Shown here piece by piece: positions 9,331 to 20,183 of a stretch of DNA of 64,000 bases. How positions within the stretch are numbered: position 1 is the stretch's first letter; the number at the start of each line of letters is the position of its first letter. The stretch comes from Nitrosomonadaceae bacterium (GTDB taxonomy: Bacteria; Pseudomonadota; Gammaproteobacteria; Burkholderiales; Nitrosomonadaceae). A program made the position numbers and the translations under genes. The DNA lies in assembly GCA_919902515.1 (NCBI GenBank), contig CAKKRD010000018.1:1-64000 (forward strand), in the 5' to 3' direction. The notes below the pieces were generated by a model. It was not told the origin of the DNA, searched no databases, and saw only the letters and a list, made by a program, of their open reading frames with translations.

Positions 9331-9678
9331 TCAGGGGCGCTCGCCGCCCTTTGGCCCCCAGAATACGGCCCATGTTCCAAAATCGCTGGAGAAATTCTCG
9401 AAGCAGTGTTCAACACCTGCTGCCACAAAAAGGCAATCACCTGCCTTGAACGAATGACGCTCGCCATTGATGACCAACTCGCCGGTTCCGCGATGAATGA
9501 AATAGACTTCATCCTGCTCGTGCGGGGTTGGCGGGTCGTGGCTGACCGGGGCGTAATACTCAACTGACATTGTGCCGTGAGCGAGCGCAACGGCGAAAGG
9601 TTCACCCATGGGCCATTCGTCGGTGACGGGACCGGGGATGCGGGATAAAACTTCTTCATAAGTGACTTTGGTTTTCAA
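9331..9678 (-). CDS. Small cupin-fold protein
   Basis: The product is a 115-residue single-domain cupin. The first cupin motif is seen as HEQDEVYFIHRGTGELVINGE (His52, Glu57 region) and the second as GDCLFVAAGVEHCFEN. These supply the His/Glu metal ligands of the beta-barrel. The start is TTG at 9678, chosen because AGGAG lies six bases upstream and no better start exists. The function of such stand-alone cupins is varied, so none is assigned. It is followed by the inverted repeat and then the GH13 gene on the same strand. Confidence 0.8.
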   Translation of the reverse strand: MKTKVTYEEVLSRIPGPVTDEWPMGEPFAVALAHGTMSVEYYAPVSHDPPTPHEQDEVYFIHRGTGELVINGERHSFKAGDCLFVAAGVEHCFENFSSDFGTWAVFWGPKGGERP

Positions 9679-9746
9679 AGTAAGCTCCTGCGATAAAGAA
9701 TGGGACTGTATTGCCAGTGGCCTGGGATGGATTTCCAGCGATAAAG

Positions 9747-10118
9747 TCAGTCTTTCGATACGTCTCTGGAGTCCGCATCCGTGGTGGGCTCGGTCGCAAT
9801 TTGCGCATCGCGGTCAGCGGTATCATCCGATATGTCCTGGAATCTACCGGAAACAGCCGCAAGAGACTGGCTGCGGCTGATCAGAAATTTATACAGGGGA
9901 AATCCCAGAATGCCAATAAGCGCTCCAAATAAAAGGCCGGCAAACGGTGCCAGAAAAAGGACAAGAAATCCTGTAGCGATGTCGTCACTCTGAAAATAGA
10001 GCAGTGCGTTGAACGGAGAGAGCAGCGTATTGGCGCAACAAAATGCGACAGAATTGAATTTGACGAAGGAAACAAAGTTGAGTTGTACGAGGTATCTGCT
10101 CATCTGATTTCCCATCAT
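9747..10118 (-). CDS. Hypothetical membrane protein
   Basis: No family is recognised. From the ATG at 10118 the protein has about 123 residues with two strongly hydrophobic segments, one near residues 10-45 and one near 45-75. A hydrophilic acidic tail rich in Asp, Thr and Ser follows and ends in DSRDVSKD. The frame is open to 10259, but the extra N-terminus is Arg-rich and unlike a membrane protein start. Alternative starts are at 10115 and 10103. It is transcribed away from lon. Confidence 0.5.
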   Translation of the reverse strand: MMGNQMSRYLVQLNFVSFVKFNSVAFCCANTLLSPFNALLYFQSDDIATGFLVLFLAPFAGLLFGALIGILGFPLYKFLISRSQSLAAVSGRFQDISDDTADRDAQIATEPTTDADSRDVSKD

Positions 10119-10409
10119 TAATTGAACGCCACCCTGTTGGGCGCGCAGTCGCGACCTGGCCGATTGTATGAGGTCTGAGCGGGGCGCGCAAATCTCCGGG
10201 TTTCGCTCTCCAAGCTGTGCAGGCCTCGCCAGATTGCGCTCAAGGTGCCGGATGGTCATCGCTCGAGTTGACGTTCAACCGGTCAATGCTAGACTGAAAC
10301 GGAAGCACCTTGAAATTCCTGTCTTTCAACGCAACTTTGTAAATTGCCGGTGCCGCAACCGCGCACTGCATAGCTGATCGAAGAACCGCTTCTTATCGAG
10401 AGAGTTGCC

Positions 10410-12791
<2,382 letters not shown>

Positions 12792-12808
12792 GTCCGGCCG
12801 GTGTCGCC

Positions 12809-12994
12809 ATGCCCTGGACGGCCGAACATTACCCGCTGGCCATGCGGAATTTGCCGCCGCTGGTGCGGCTGAAAGCAATCGCCATTGCCAATGCCTTGCT
12901 GGCCGAGGGCATGGAGGAAGGCCGGGCGATCCGTATCGCGATCGCCCGCGCCAAGCAATGGGCAGTTCACGTTGGTGGGAGTAGTACGGTTTAG
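12809..12994 (+). CDS. Small conserved protein of the YdaT type
   Basis: The product has 61 residues and begins MPWTAEHYP. It carries the conserved run of a widespread small family: LPPLVRLKAIAIANALL, then EEGRAIRIAIARAKQW. The same pattern of spaced helices is known from Bacillus YdaT and proteobacterial relatives, whose function is unknown. It starts 17 bases after lon on the same strand and may share its transcript. Confidence 0.65.
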   Translation: MPWTAEHYPLAMRNLPPLVRLKAIAIANALLAEGMEEGRAIRIAIARAKQWAVHVGGSSTV

Positions 12995-13129
12995 ACGGAG
13001 CTGACTATCTTGGGGGCATCATGCCGTGCTGCTTGCCCGATATTCGGTCCGCATATTGTATTACACTGGGTGTGTGTTTTCTCTCAACAATAATTCAGGC
13101 CCGCTTTCCTTGAGCCCACAGGGCTGCCT

Positions 13130-13762
13130 TTATTTGAAAACCATACTGTCTTTTAACCGTTTCAATGTTTCCTGTAGCGCCTCAAGCTGCTTGGCGGTCA
13201 GGGTAGATGGATCCACCCGGCCGAAAACAGAACTCATTTCGTTCTCGACCATGTAGATGAATTCATTCCGGTCGAAAATGAGCAGTCCCTTCATGGCGTC
13301 GAATCGCTGGTTCTTTTTGGAGTCAACCAACGCGGATCCTTCGGGAAGATCGATCAGTGCAAAATAGACCTTGTTCTTGCCGTCATCCAGCAATTCCTCC
13401 CGCACCGTATGCATGCCTTTGGCTGCCCGACTGGAGAACGTCGGCACGGCGACGTTATTGAAGTAATCGCGGTAAGCCGCATAGCGTTTCTCATTGTCCT
13501 TGAACATTGTGGTGGCATCAGCAGGCAAGCGTAAATACGTTATTGCCGAGAGATTGCCGAGATCGTCATGAAACGAGACGCTGCCGCTGTTGTCGTCGTT
13601 CTGGTCGCGTATTTGCAGGTTGGTCCAGTTGGGCAAAGCCACTGTGAAATTGTTGAGGGGAGACTGGTACTTGCCGCCTGAAATCGATCCTTTTGTCGTG
13701 GCGCATCCGGCAACGACCAGCGACAGCAGTATCAGCATGCATAAGCGGTAACTCTGTTTCAC
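13130..13762 (-). CDS. Hypothetical lipoprotein
   Basis: The protein has about 210 residues from the GTG at 13762, which has a perfect AAGGAG seven bases upstream. An upstream ATG at 13828 would place the start deep inside the preceding acetyltransferase gene and is rejected. A lipobox LVVAGC follows a hydrophobic segment, so it is an envelope lipoprotein. The mature part is mixed alpha/beta (NNFTVALPNW, AITYLRLPAD, VYFALIDLPEG) and ends in a helix KQLEALQETLKRLKD. No family is recognised. The stop of the acetyltransferase lies 11 bases before the start, so the two form a pair. Confidence 0.7.
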   Translation of the reverse strand: MKQSYRLCMLILLSLVVAGCATTKGSISGGKYQSPLNNFTVALPNWTNLQIRDQNDDNSGSVSFHDDLGNLSAITYLRLPADATTMFKDNEKRYAAYRDYFNNVAVPTFSSRAAKGMHTVREELLDDGKNKVYFALIDLPEGSALVDSKKNQRFDAMKGLLIFDRNEFIYMVENEMSSVFGRVDPSTLTAKQLEALQETLKRLKDSMVFK

Positions 13763-13773
13763 TTCACGTCTCC

Positions 13774-14367
13774 TTACGATGATGGCTGGCCGGCCTTGCT
13801 CAGCAGGTTGTCTTTGACCGCTGGCCACTCATGCCGCAGTATTGAATAGACCACGGTATCGCGGATCGAACCGTCAGGCATTATCTGGTGGCTGCGCAAA
13901 ATTCCGTCCTGTTTCGCACCCAGTCTTTCAATTGAAGTTCTGGAGGTTTGATTGAAAAAATGTGTCCTGAATTCTACTGCAATGGCTTCTTTCTGCTCAA
14001 AGATATGCTGCAGCAGCAATAGTTTGGTTTCGCTGTTGACCCCTGTTCTGCACACCGATTTTGCATACCATGTGTAACCAAGCATCGGCCTTCTGTTCAA
14101 TTCATCGACGTTGTAAAAACGCGTGGTACCGACAATTTTGTGCGTTTCCTTGAGCCTGACGGCAAATGCGATATTTCCTTTTTTCGCCTCGGCAATGGCA
14201 GCGGTCACGTAGCCCGCCATCTGCTCCGGTGAGGGTACGCGCGCAAACCAGAGTTTCCAGAACTCTCCATCCCTTACCGCAGCCTGCAATGGCTCGACAT
14301 GACTCATGTCGAGCGGCTCGAGCGTTATCAGCGCCCCGCTCAGTTCGATATTTTCCAGCCAGCTCAT
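13774..14367 (-). CDS. GNAT-family N-acetyltransferase, RimJ/RimL type
   Basis: The 197-residue protein fits the acetyl-CoA-dependent GNAT fold. It has an N-terminal ITLEPLDMSHVEPL start typical of RimJ/RimL-like members, a beta-strand FAVRLKETHKIVGTTRFYN, and a LGYTWYAKSVCRTG segment before the acetyl-CoA loop. The usual RxGxGxG of the acceptor loop is weakened to CRTGVNSE, as in the GNAT_3 subfamily. The substrate is unknown (ribosomal protein alpha-amines, amino acids and antibiotics are all possible). It precedes the lipoprotein gene on the same strand. Confidence 0.8.
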   Translation of the reverse strand: MSWLENIELSGALITLEPLDMSHVEPLQAAVRDGEFWKLWFARVPSPEQMAGYVTAAIAEAKKGNIAFAVRLKETHKIVGTTRFYNVDELNRRPMLGYTWYAKSVCRTGVNSETKLLLLQHIFEQKEAIAVEFRTHFFNQTSRTSIERLGAKQDGILRSHQIMPDGSIRDTVVYSILRHEWPAVKDNLLSKAGQPSS

Positions 14368-14465
14368 TATCTGATACCTGTCCCTTATATTTGCTCAGCT
14401 AACGGTATCATAAAATTCTCCCGCATCTTGCCATAGGCGGGTGCAGGCTTCAATGTGAAGCCGTG

Positions 14466-15848
14466 CTACGCGACCAGAAAATAGCAGACCAGGGTAATGA
14501 CCGTAGCACCGATGAAATTGAGCGCCAGTCCTTCCCGCGCCATGCTGGCAATGGGCACCTTGCCGGTGCTGAAGATGATGGCATTGGGTGCAGTCGCGAC
14601 CGGCAGCATGAACGCGAAGCTGGCACTCATGGCTGCCGGCACCATCAGCAGGCTGGGGTCTACACCCGCTGCAACGCCTGCCGCCGCAAGTATCGGCATC
14701 AACAACACGGTGGTTGCCGTATTGCTGGTGGTCTCGGTAAGAAAGGTTACCGCCAGCGCGATGACTGCGATGATAAGCAGCGGGTGCAGGCTGGCAAGAG
14801 CAGTCAATTGACCGCCGATAAAGCCGGAGATGCCAGACTCAACGAATGCATGTGCGATGGCGATGCCCGCCGCAAACAGGATGAGTATGCCCCACGGTAT
14901 TTTCTCGGCGGTCTCCCAGTCCAGCAACCTGCCGCCGCGGCCGTTGGGCACCAGGAACATCACGACTACCGCGATCAACGCTACCGCGGCGTCATTGGCG
15001 CTCTTGAGATCGAACCAGGTGCTCCAGCCGCCGAAGGGTTCAATGCGTGTCACCCACGCCAGAATGGTGAGGCCGAAGACGATCAGCACCCGCCGCTCCT
15101 CCGGGCGCCAGGCGCCGGGTGGGGGAATCACCAGTTCGCCATGGTAGTTCAGGTTGCGCGTCAGCCACAAACCTGCGAGCGGCAGCATCAGTAGAACGGT
15201 GGGCAATCCCCAGCTCATCCACTGCGTGAAGCTGATCGAGTTGCCGGTGAATATTTGGTACTGCTGCATGAATACCAGATTCGGTGGCGTGCCGATGGGT
15301 GTGCCCAGACCGCCGATGCTGCAGCCGTAGGCAATCGCCAACAACAGCGGCATTGCCAGTTTTTTGTCCTGGCTGCGCTCGATCACCGCGAGCGCAATCG
15401 GCAGCATCATCAATGCCGTTGCCGTATTCGATATCCACATGCTCAGTGCTGCACTTGCGCACATGAAACCCAGCACGATGCGCCGGCTGCTGTGCCCGCC
15501 CACCAGGCTGACCATGCCCAGGGCGATGCGCCGGTGTGCGCCGGAGCGCTCCATGGCGGTAGAGATGATGAATCCGCCGAGCAGCAACAGGATCAGATCG
15601 CTGCCGTAGGCGCTGGCTATCTTCTCCTGCGGCAGGACCCCGGCGAGCGGAAAGACTGCCAGCGGAATGATGGAAGTGGCGGGAATGGGAATGGGTTCGA
15701 AGATCCACCACACCACGCACAGGATCGCCACCGCACCGGTCCAGCATGCTTTGGATTCCCATCCGGATAGGTTCATGGCCATCGCCATCGCAGCCGCGAG
15801 CACGGGTCCCGCGAGCAACGCCCATTGGCGGTTGGGAGCAATGGTCAT
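14466..15848 (-). CDS. DASS/SLC13-family sodium:dicarboxylate or anion symporter
   Basis: From the ATG at 15848 the protein has about 460 residues with some eleven hydrophobic segments. The two inverted halves each carry the family's sodium- and substrate-binding SNT motif: MWISNTATALMMLP in the first and ETTSNTATTVLLMP in the second. A TPIGTPPNL loop lies between. The substrate (C4-dicarboxylate, citrate, sulfate or phosphate) cannot be fixed from sequence. The frame is open to 15980, but that extension is Cys/Arg-rich and overlaps the glycosylase gene, so the internal ATG is preferred although its ribosome site is weak. Confidence 0.85.
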   Translation of the reverse strand: MTIAPNRQWALLAGPVLAAAMAMAMNLSGWESKACWTGAVAILCVVWWIFEPIPIPATSIIPLAVFPLAGVLPQEKIASAYGSDLILLLLGGFIISTAMERSGAHRRIALGMVSLVGGHSSRRIVLGFMCASAALSMWISNTATALMMLPIALAVIERSQDKKLAMPLLLAIAYGCSIGGLGTPIGTPPNLVFMQQYQIFTGNSISFTQWMSWGLPTVLLMLPLAGLWLTRNLNYHGELVIPPPGAWRPEERRVLIVFGLTILAWVTRIEPFGGWSTWFDLKSANDAAVALIAVVVMFLVPNGRGGRLLDWETAEKIPWGILILFAAGIAIAHAFVESGISGFIGGQLTALASLHPLLIIAVIALAVTFLTETTSNTATTVLLMPILAAAGVAAGVDPSLLMVPAAMSASFAFMLPVATAPNAIIFSTGKVPIASMAREGLALNFIGATVITLVCYFLVA

Positions 15849-15873
15849 GGGGTTACCGGGAAATATGAGCGCG

Positions 15874-16428
15874 TCACAATTTGGATTGCAGCAGCAAGCT
15901 GATCGGTGGGCTGATGGATGGGCTAGGCAACGGTATTGTCCGCCACGCCTCAAGCTTGCGCGCATAAGACATGGAAGCATTCGCCGGGCTGGTGGACGGG
16001 AGGCGCATATAGCAGCGAGCTCTGTCGTCGATTTCTCTCAGCACATGCTGCCTGAAGCAGGCTTCTGCTTTTGCGCCATTGAAGAACACATGCGTGATCT
16101 GCGGGTGAGTGCGGAAGAACGTGCGGAAATCATTCGCAGTCTGCGTGTCAGCCTCAATCATCGAGTCCAGACTGCCCTCGCGTTTGCATGACCGGAGCAC
16201 GTCCCATAGTGCGATCCGGGCTGATTTCAGCGCTTGCACCCTCACCTCGTAGGGCGAAGCCGGATCAAGCTGGAGCAGCTCGGAGATGATCCGCCAGAAC
16301 GCATTCTGGGCATGAGCGTAGTACTGGTCCGCAGCCAGCGAGGCATGTCCCGGCATGCTGCCAAGGATGAGGATCTCTGCATTCTTGTTCGCGATCGGCG
16401 CAAAACTGTAGATGTGTGCCATGTTCAT
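15874..16428 (-). CDS. Hypoxanthine/deoxyinosine DNA glycosylase (UDG superfamily, family 6)
   Basis: The 184-residue protein matches the HDG branch of uracil-DNA glycosylases, which remove deaminated adenine from DNA. The motif ILILGSMPGHASLA (about 19-32) is followed by QYYAHAQNAFWRI, where the Asn is the catalytic residue known in family 6. The C-terminal recognition loop is LPSTSPANA. The last 30 residues are Pro/Ser-rich and unlike the compact end of relatives. It ends 26 bases before the DASS transporter start on the same strand. Confidence 0.8.
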   Translation of the reverse strand: MNMAHIYSFAPIANKNAEILILGSMPGHASLAADQYYAHAQNAFWRIISELLQLDPASPYEVRVQALKSARIALWDVLRSCKREGSLDSMIEADTQTANDFRTFFRTHPQITHVFFNGAKAEACFRQHVLREIDDRARCYMRLPSTSPANASMSYARKLEAWRTIPLPSPSISPPISLLLQSKL

Positions 16429-16640
16429 AAGGCCAGCGTCCCATGGGTTATCGACCTTTTCATATTTTCACATAATGGCAGCGGTAATAGGAATTTACAC
16501 GGTGTTCCAGCCTTCAGGGCTTGTCGTTTTACGGCTTGTGATGTGATTTGCGCAGTTCACCATCCCCATTTTCTGGCAATTAGGAAACCATTGTCTATAG
16601 TGAAAAGTGCTCAACATTAATTTTCTAAGGAGAACAAAAA

Positions 16641-18551
16641 ATGGCTCTGACATACGGAGATCTTCGTGCGCTTATCGATGCAGAAAAACTGGGATGGCAG
16701 CCACGGGCTGATCTTCCTGATTACGTTCGCCTTCCGCTTCATTCACTGGGTGCGTCCAGCGATGGCCTTATTCCCGAGGCGCAGGCGCCGAAGTTTGACT
16801 TGAATACATTGGGAGTCAGCAGCAATCCATTCCTCGCCGTGCGCCGCGCCGAGCGCGGCCTGATCCCGGCCAAGGCGGTGCGTGAGGCGTTCCCCTCCGG
16901 GCAGTTGCGGCGGCTCGGGCTTGAAGATGCCATCGAGGGAAAAGCGGTCCCGTTGCCTCCCGACGGAGGGGTGCCGCCGAGCTCCATCGATTGGCGGAAC
17001 CGCTGGAGCCGGAACTGGATCACCAGCACACGGGATCAGAACCCGTGCAATGCTTGCTGGGCCTTTGCCGGTACTGCTTTGGTCGAAGCCATGGTGCGCA
17101 TTGAACACTCCATGTGGACCCGCCTGTCAGAAGGCGATGTCCATCGCGGGGTGGGCAAGACCTGCCCTGATCTCGGTAATATGGGGGAAGTATCCACCTT
17201 CTTCGCCAACAACGGCATCTGTGATCCCGGTTCCTGGCCGTGGCGCACTGATACACCCCCCTACGCGCCGACACCTGACCGCAACGGTCGTTCGGTGCGC
17301 GGCCCTGCCTTTGACGTGGTTTCGATCGCCAATTCGAAAAATTGGCTGGATACGGTCGGTCCCTTGGTGACATGGATCGATGTTTACAATGATTTCAGCG
17401 GGGTAAACGGCACTGTCTACCGGCGCAGCACCAATCCGTCCAATGCCTTACGCGGTGGCCATTTTATGCTAATCATAGGCTACAACGACACGCTTGGCGC
17501 GTGGCTTTGCAAGAACTCGTGGGGCACCGGTTGGGGTATCAACGGTGTGGGCTGGATTGCCTATGGTCAGTGCAGGATCGACACTTTCGGGCGCTACGGC
17601 GTTCGCAACACAAACCCCGACCCGTGGACCAAGCGCCGTCTCCATAACGGCAACCTGTACGAGAGCGGCAACGGGGCGCTGCACCGCAACCTCGAGGTGG
17701 CTGGTTCCAACGGCTCGCGCGTACAGCACCGTTGGCGCGAGGGCAGCCCGCCGTGGACATGGGGAGTAGCGTCAGCATTCGCCACTGATGCCGCAGTCTG
17801 TCCGACCCTGATTGGTACAACTTTCAACCGCAACATGGAGATCGTCTACACTACTACCGGCGGGCGTTTGCATCATTGGTGGACAGGCGGCGGCGGCAGC
17901 GGGCCGTGGAAAGATGGCGGTGTGTTCGGTCCGGCTGGCTGCAATGGAGTACCGGGCTTCGTTCAGGGCGATTACAATGCACCTGGCAACTTCGAAGTCG
18001 TGGTGTCGGTGGGCAACCGGCTGCAACATATCTGGCGCGATGGCGGCGGGTGGCACAATGGCGCGCTGTTCGGCGGCAACATAGCCAGATCGGGCGCGAC
18101 ACTGGTGCAGGGCAGCTACGGCACGCCACATAGTAATCTGGAATGTGTCGCGGTACGTACCGATGGCGCCATGCAGCACTTCTGGCGGAATGAAACAACA
18201 TTCGCGTGGACTGCTGGTGCCATTTTCGGATCTGCTGTCAGCAGCCCACCGGTGATGATACAAGGTCAGTACGGTATGCAAAATGAGCTCGGCCCCCACG
18301 GCAACTTCGAGCTGTGCGTGGCTGTCGGCGGACGTGTGCAGCACTGGTGGCGGTGGAACTCAGCCGGGAGCGATATGGGCTGGCGGCAAAGCGCCGTCTT
18401 TGGCCATGATGTACAGGCCGTTGCGGGTCTATGTGAAGGATCATGGGGTATGAATCTGGAATTGATCGTGCTGCGAACTGACAGCAAGCTGCAGCACTAC
18501 TGGCGCGACGGCTCCGGTTGGCACGAGGGAGCGATAATCGGGCCGGCATGA
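16641..18551 (+). CDS. Papain-family (C1A) cysteine protease with C-terminal PLL-like lectin propeller
   Basis: The protein is 636 residues with a strong ribosome site (AAGGAG) before the ATG. An N-terminal prodomain-like region (1-110) precedes the C1 domain. Catalytic Cys139 sits in NPCNACWAFAG, His274 in GGHFMLIIGYN, and Asn292 in KNSWGTGWG. From about residue 331 to the end there are six copies of a roughly 50-residue unit. Each has a conserved N(L/F)E, then hydrophobic strand, then QH.WR, then GW...A.FG, as in PLL-type beta-propeller lectins. No signal peptide is seen. The stop overlaps the start of a chagasin-like inhibitor gene. Self-processing, glycan targeting and inhibition of self-damage are inferred. 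Confidence 0.85.
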   Translation: MALTYGDLRALIDAEKLGWQPRADLPDYVRLPLHSLGASSDGLIPEAQAPKFDLNTLGVSSNPFLAVRRAERGLIPAKAVREAFPSGQLRRLGLEDAIEGKAVPLPPDGGVPPSSIDWRNRWSRNWITSTRDQNPCNACWAFAGTALVEAMVRIEHSMWTRLSEGDVHRGVGKTCPDLGNMGEVSTFFANNGICDPGSWPWRTDTPPYAPTPDRNGRSVRGPAFDVVSIANSKNWLDTVGPLVTWIDVYNDFSGVNGTVYRRSTNPSNALRGGHFMLIIGYNDTLGAWLCKNSWGTGWGINGVGWIAYGQCRIDTFGRYGVRNTNPDPWTKRRLHNGNLYESGNGALHRNLEVAGSNGSRVQHRWREGSPPWTWGVASAFATDAAVCPTLIGTTFNRNMEIVYTTTGGRLHHWWTGGGGSGPWKDGGVFGPAGCNGVPGFVQGDYNAPGNFEVVVSVGNRLQHIWRDGGGWHNGALFGGNIARSGATLVQGSYGTPHSNLECVAVRTDGAMQHFWRNETTFAWTAGAIFGSAVSSPPVMIQGQYGMQNELGPHGNFELCVAVGGRVQHWWRWNSAGSDMGWRQSAVFGHDVQAVAGLCEGSWGMNLELIVLRTDSKLQHYWRDGSGWHEGAIIGPA

Positions 18552-18901
18552 CCATTGATCTGTCAAATCTACCACGACACATCACGCTGGCAGCGGGGGA
18601 ACGGATTGTGATCCCGCTGCCGTCCTATGCCAACTCGGGCAACATCTGGTCAGCTACCTGCGTACGCGGTCATGGGATAGCCCAGGTATCGGTCGAACTG
18701 GGCGAACTTCCTGTCACGGCAGATTTGCGGGGTGATGGCACTGCCGAGCCTCCTCCGCTCATGCTTGCTCCGGAGCAGGCAGTGGTTTCCGGGTTGGCTG
18801 GGGGCGAGGCGGTTTGGCAACTGGTGCTGTCCCGCTCCTTCGGTTCCGCACCAGCGGCGGCCGCGCACGAACTGCGGGTTACAGTCACGGCTGCTACGTA
18901 G
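18548..18901 (+). CDS. Chagasin-like (I42) cysteine protease inhibitor
   Basis: The 117-residue protein has the three inhibitory loops of the I42 family in order. Loop L2 is NSGNIW (29-34, for NPTTGY/W), L4 is GLAGGE (82-87, for GxGG), and L6 is RSFG (96-99, for RPW/F). The fold is short beta-strands, for example ERIVIPLP and HELRVTVTA. Known members block papain-like proteases tightly. Its ATG overlaps the stop of the C1 protease gene (ATGA at 18548-18551), so the inhibitor is made from the same message. No signal peptide is visible, matching the protease. Family assignment rests on motif order, length and context. Confidence 0.72.
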   Translation: MTIDLSNLPRHITLAAGERIVIPLPSYANSGNIWSATCVRGHGIAQVSVELGELPVTADLRGDGTAEPPPLMLAPEQAVVSGLAGGEAVWQLVLSRSFGSAPAAAAHELRVTVTAAT

Positions 18902-18955
18902 CCCCATAACGTCACGGCAAGATCAGACCCGTAGCTCATGTATCAGGACATCGCC

Positions 18956-19348
18956 ATGACATTGCGCTATCGATTCACCACCCCCCTTGCCGTCATTCTG
19001 CTGGTTTCGATGCTGGGGTGTGTGTCAGCGCCCAGGCAAGAGCAAATGGATGAGTCCGCTACACTGCGTCCGAATGAATTGTCTCAGTCCGGTGCGTCGA
19101 CGCCCAAGCAGGAGCAATCGGCCGAATCTGTCGACGACACTGTCATTACTGCCAAAGTAAAGGAGGCGATTCTCAACGAGCCCTCCTTGCGCACGGAGAA
19201 AATCAGCGTTGAAACTTCCCAAGGTACGGTTCAGTTAAATGGCTTCGTCAGTACCTTCTTTGCCAGGGACAAAGCGATCGAAATTGCCCGCAGCATCAAA
19301 GGGGTCATAGCTGTCAAGGATGAGATGAGGCTCATGGGACAGTACTGA
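18956..19348 (+). CDS. BON-domain lipoprotein
   Basis: The protein is about 130 residues from the ATG at 18956, six codons inside the longest frame, with AGGA upstream. A signal peptide ends in the lipobox LVSMLGC. A Ser/Gln-rich linker leads to one BON domain near residues 60-130: DDTVITAKVKEAIL, then ISVETSQGTVQLNGFV, then AIEIARSIKGVIAVKDEM. BON domains bind phospholipid or protein in the envelope, often under osmotic stress. It follows the inhibitor gene by 54 bases and may be the third gene of that unit. Confidence 0.8.
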   Translation: MTLRYRFTTPLAVILLVSMLGCVSAPRQEQMDESATLRPNELSQSGASTPKQEQSAESVDDTVITAKVKEAILNEPSLRTEKISVETSQGTVQLNGFVSTFFARDKAIEIARSIKGVIAVKDEMRLMGQY

Positions 19349-19404
19349 GCCGCCGCGTTGCTGACTCGCTGCCACGCGGCATGGACATGGCAATGCGCGT
19401 ATAT

Positions 19405-19827
19405 TCAGGTTTGATTCAGCACACTGAAATTCTTCCTCATTGCATCAACGACCAGCCCTATAAGAATTTCAAGTATTTGTTGTTCCACCCACTCCGGTAT
19501 GTACGGAATCTCAAGCGATTTGTTTAGACGTGAGCCTAGCACCAGTTTTAGCTCTGCGGCGTCCTTGTCGGAAATCCCATCACTTGTGGTTTTAATCAAG
19601 CCATAAAGCTCATTAGGTATGTTTTGATAGAGCAGTCGATCAAAAATCCTGACGGTTTTTACAAAAATAATTTGTTCGGTTCCTTCCACAATAAAAGGAA
19701 GATCGATCTTCGCGTTCAACTTTGAGGCCAATGCCTCCACTTCTTCCGCAGATAGCATTTCTATCTGTACATCAAACTCATGCAAAACCTGTTTTCTTTG
19801 TTCTTCTGTCAGGGTAATAGCAGACAT
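19405..19827 (-). CDS. Hypothetical protein
   Basis: No family is recognised in this 140-residue soluble protein. It begins MSAITLTEEQRKQVLHEFD, with GGAG nine bases upstream. It has predicted helices throughout (EMLSAEEVEALASKLNAK, EWVEQQILEILIGLVVDAMR). No signal peptide, cysteine pair or catalytic motif is seen. Codon use is poorer in G and C than in the genes to its left, and it opens an A+T-richer stretch, which hints at acquired DNA. Confidence 0.5.
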   Translation of the reverse strand: MSAITLTEEQRKQVLHEFDVQIEMLSAEEVEALASKLNAKIDLPFIVEGTEQIIFVKTVRIFDRLLYQNIPNELYGLIKTTSDGISDKDAAELKLVLGSRLNKSLEIPYIPEWVEQQILEILIGLVVDAMRKNFSVLNQT

Positions 19828-20183
19828 TTTTTAATCTCCATGAATGTAATGTGCCCGGAATTTACCAGACAGGGTTGGGCTTACCTATCCAACTGCATGA
19901 CTTAGAGAAACCGCAAGAAGTGCTGAGCAAGCCACTTTTCAAATCCATTGGACTTCTATGTTCGCGGTGCAGTAATTATTTGTAGAACAGATTGGTTAAA
20001 CTTCAAGGGAAGAAATTAAAGAGTTGAAGGGGCAAACCCACGGGTGGCCCCTTTAATTCGCGAAGATCAAGAAATTTGATTTATGGGGTTGGGTTTCCTA
20101 TCCTGATTCAGGAGATTGGATTTTCTGTTGTTCGATGAAAGAAGTAGGGCGCTGTCTGAGACACGCTACGGGGGAATAGTTCT
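19828..20183. other. Gene-free stretch with one strong hairpin
   Basis: No coding frame is convincing here. The only structure seen is the hairpin at 20027-20053: AAGGGG pairs with CCCCTT, and an inner ACCC pairs with GGGT. It is followed by TTTAATT, so it could end transcripts from either side. The CCCCTTTAATT core also occurs as the ends of the repeat at 21934-22140, so it may be one end of a related element. Confidence 0.5.

Noticed and set aside
14463-15194. 243-codon plus-strand frame opposite the DASS transporter
   Set aside because: Highly basic and Gln/His-rich, as expected of the complement of a membrane-protein gene.
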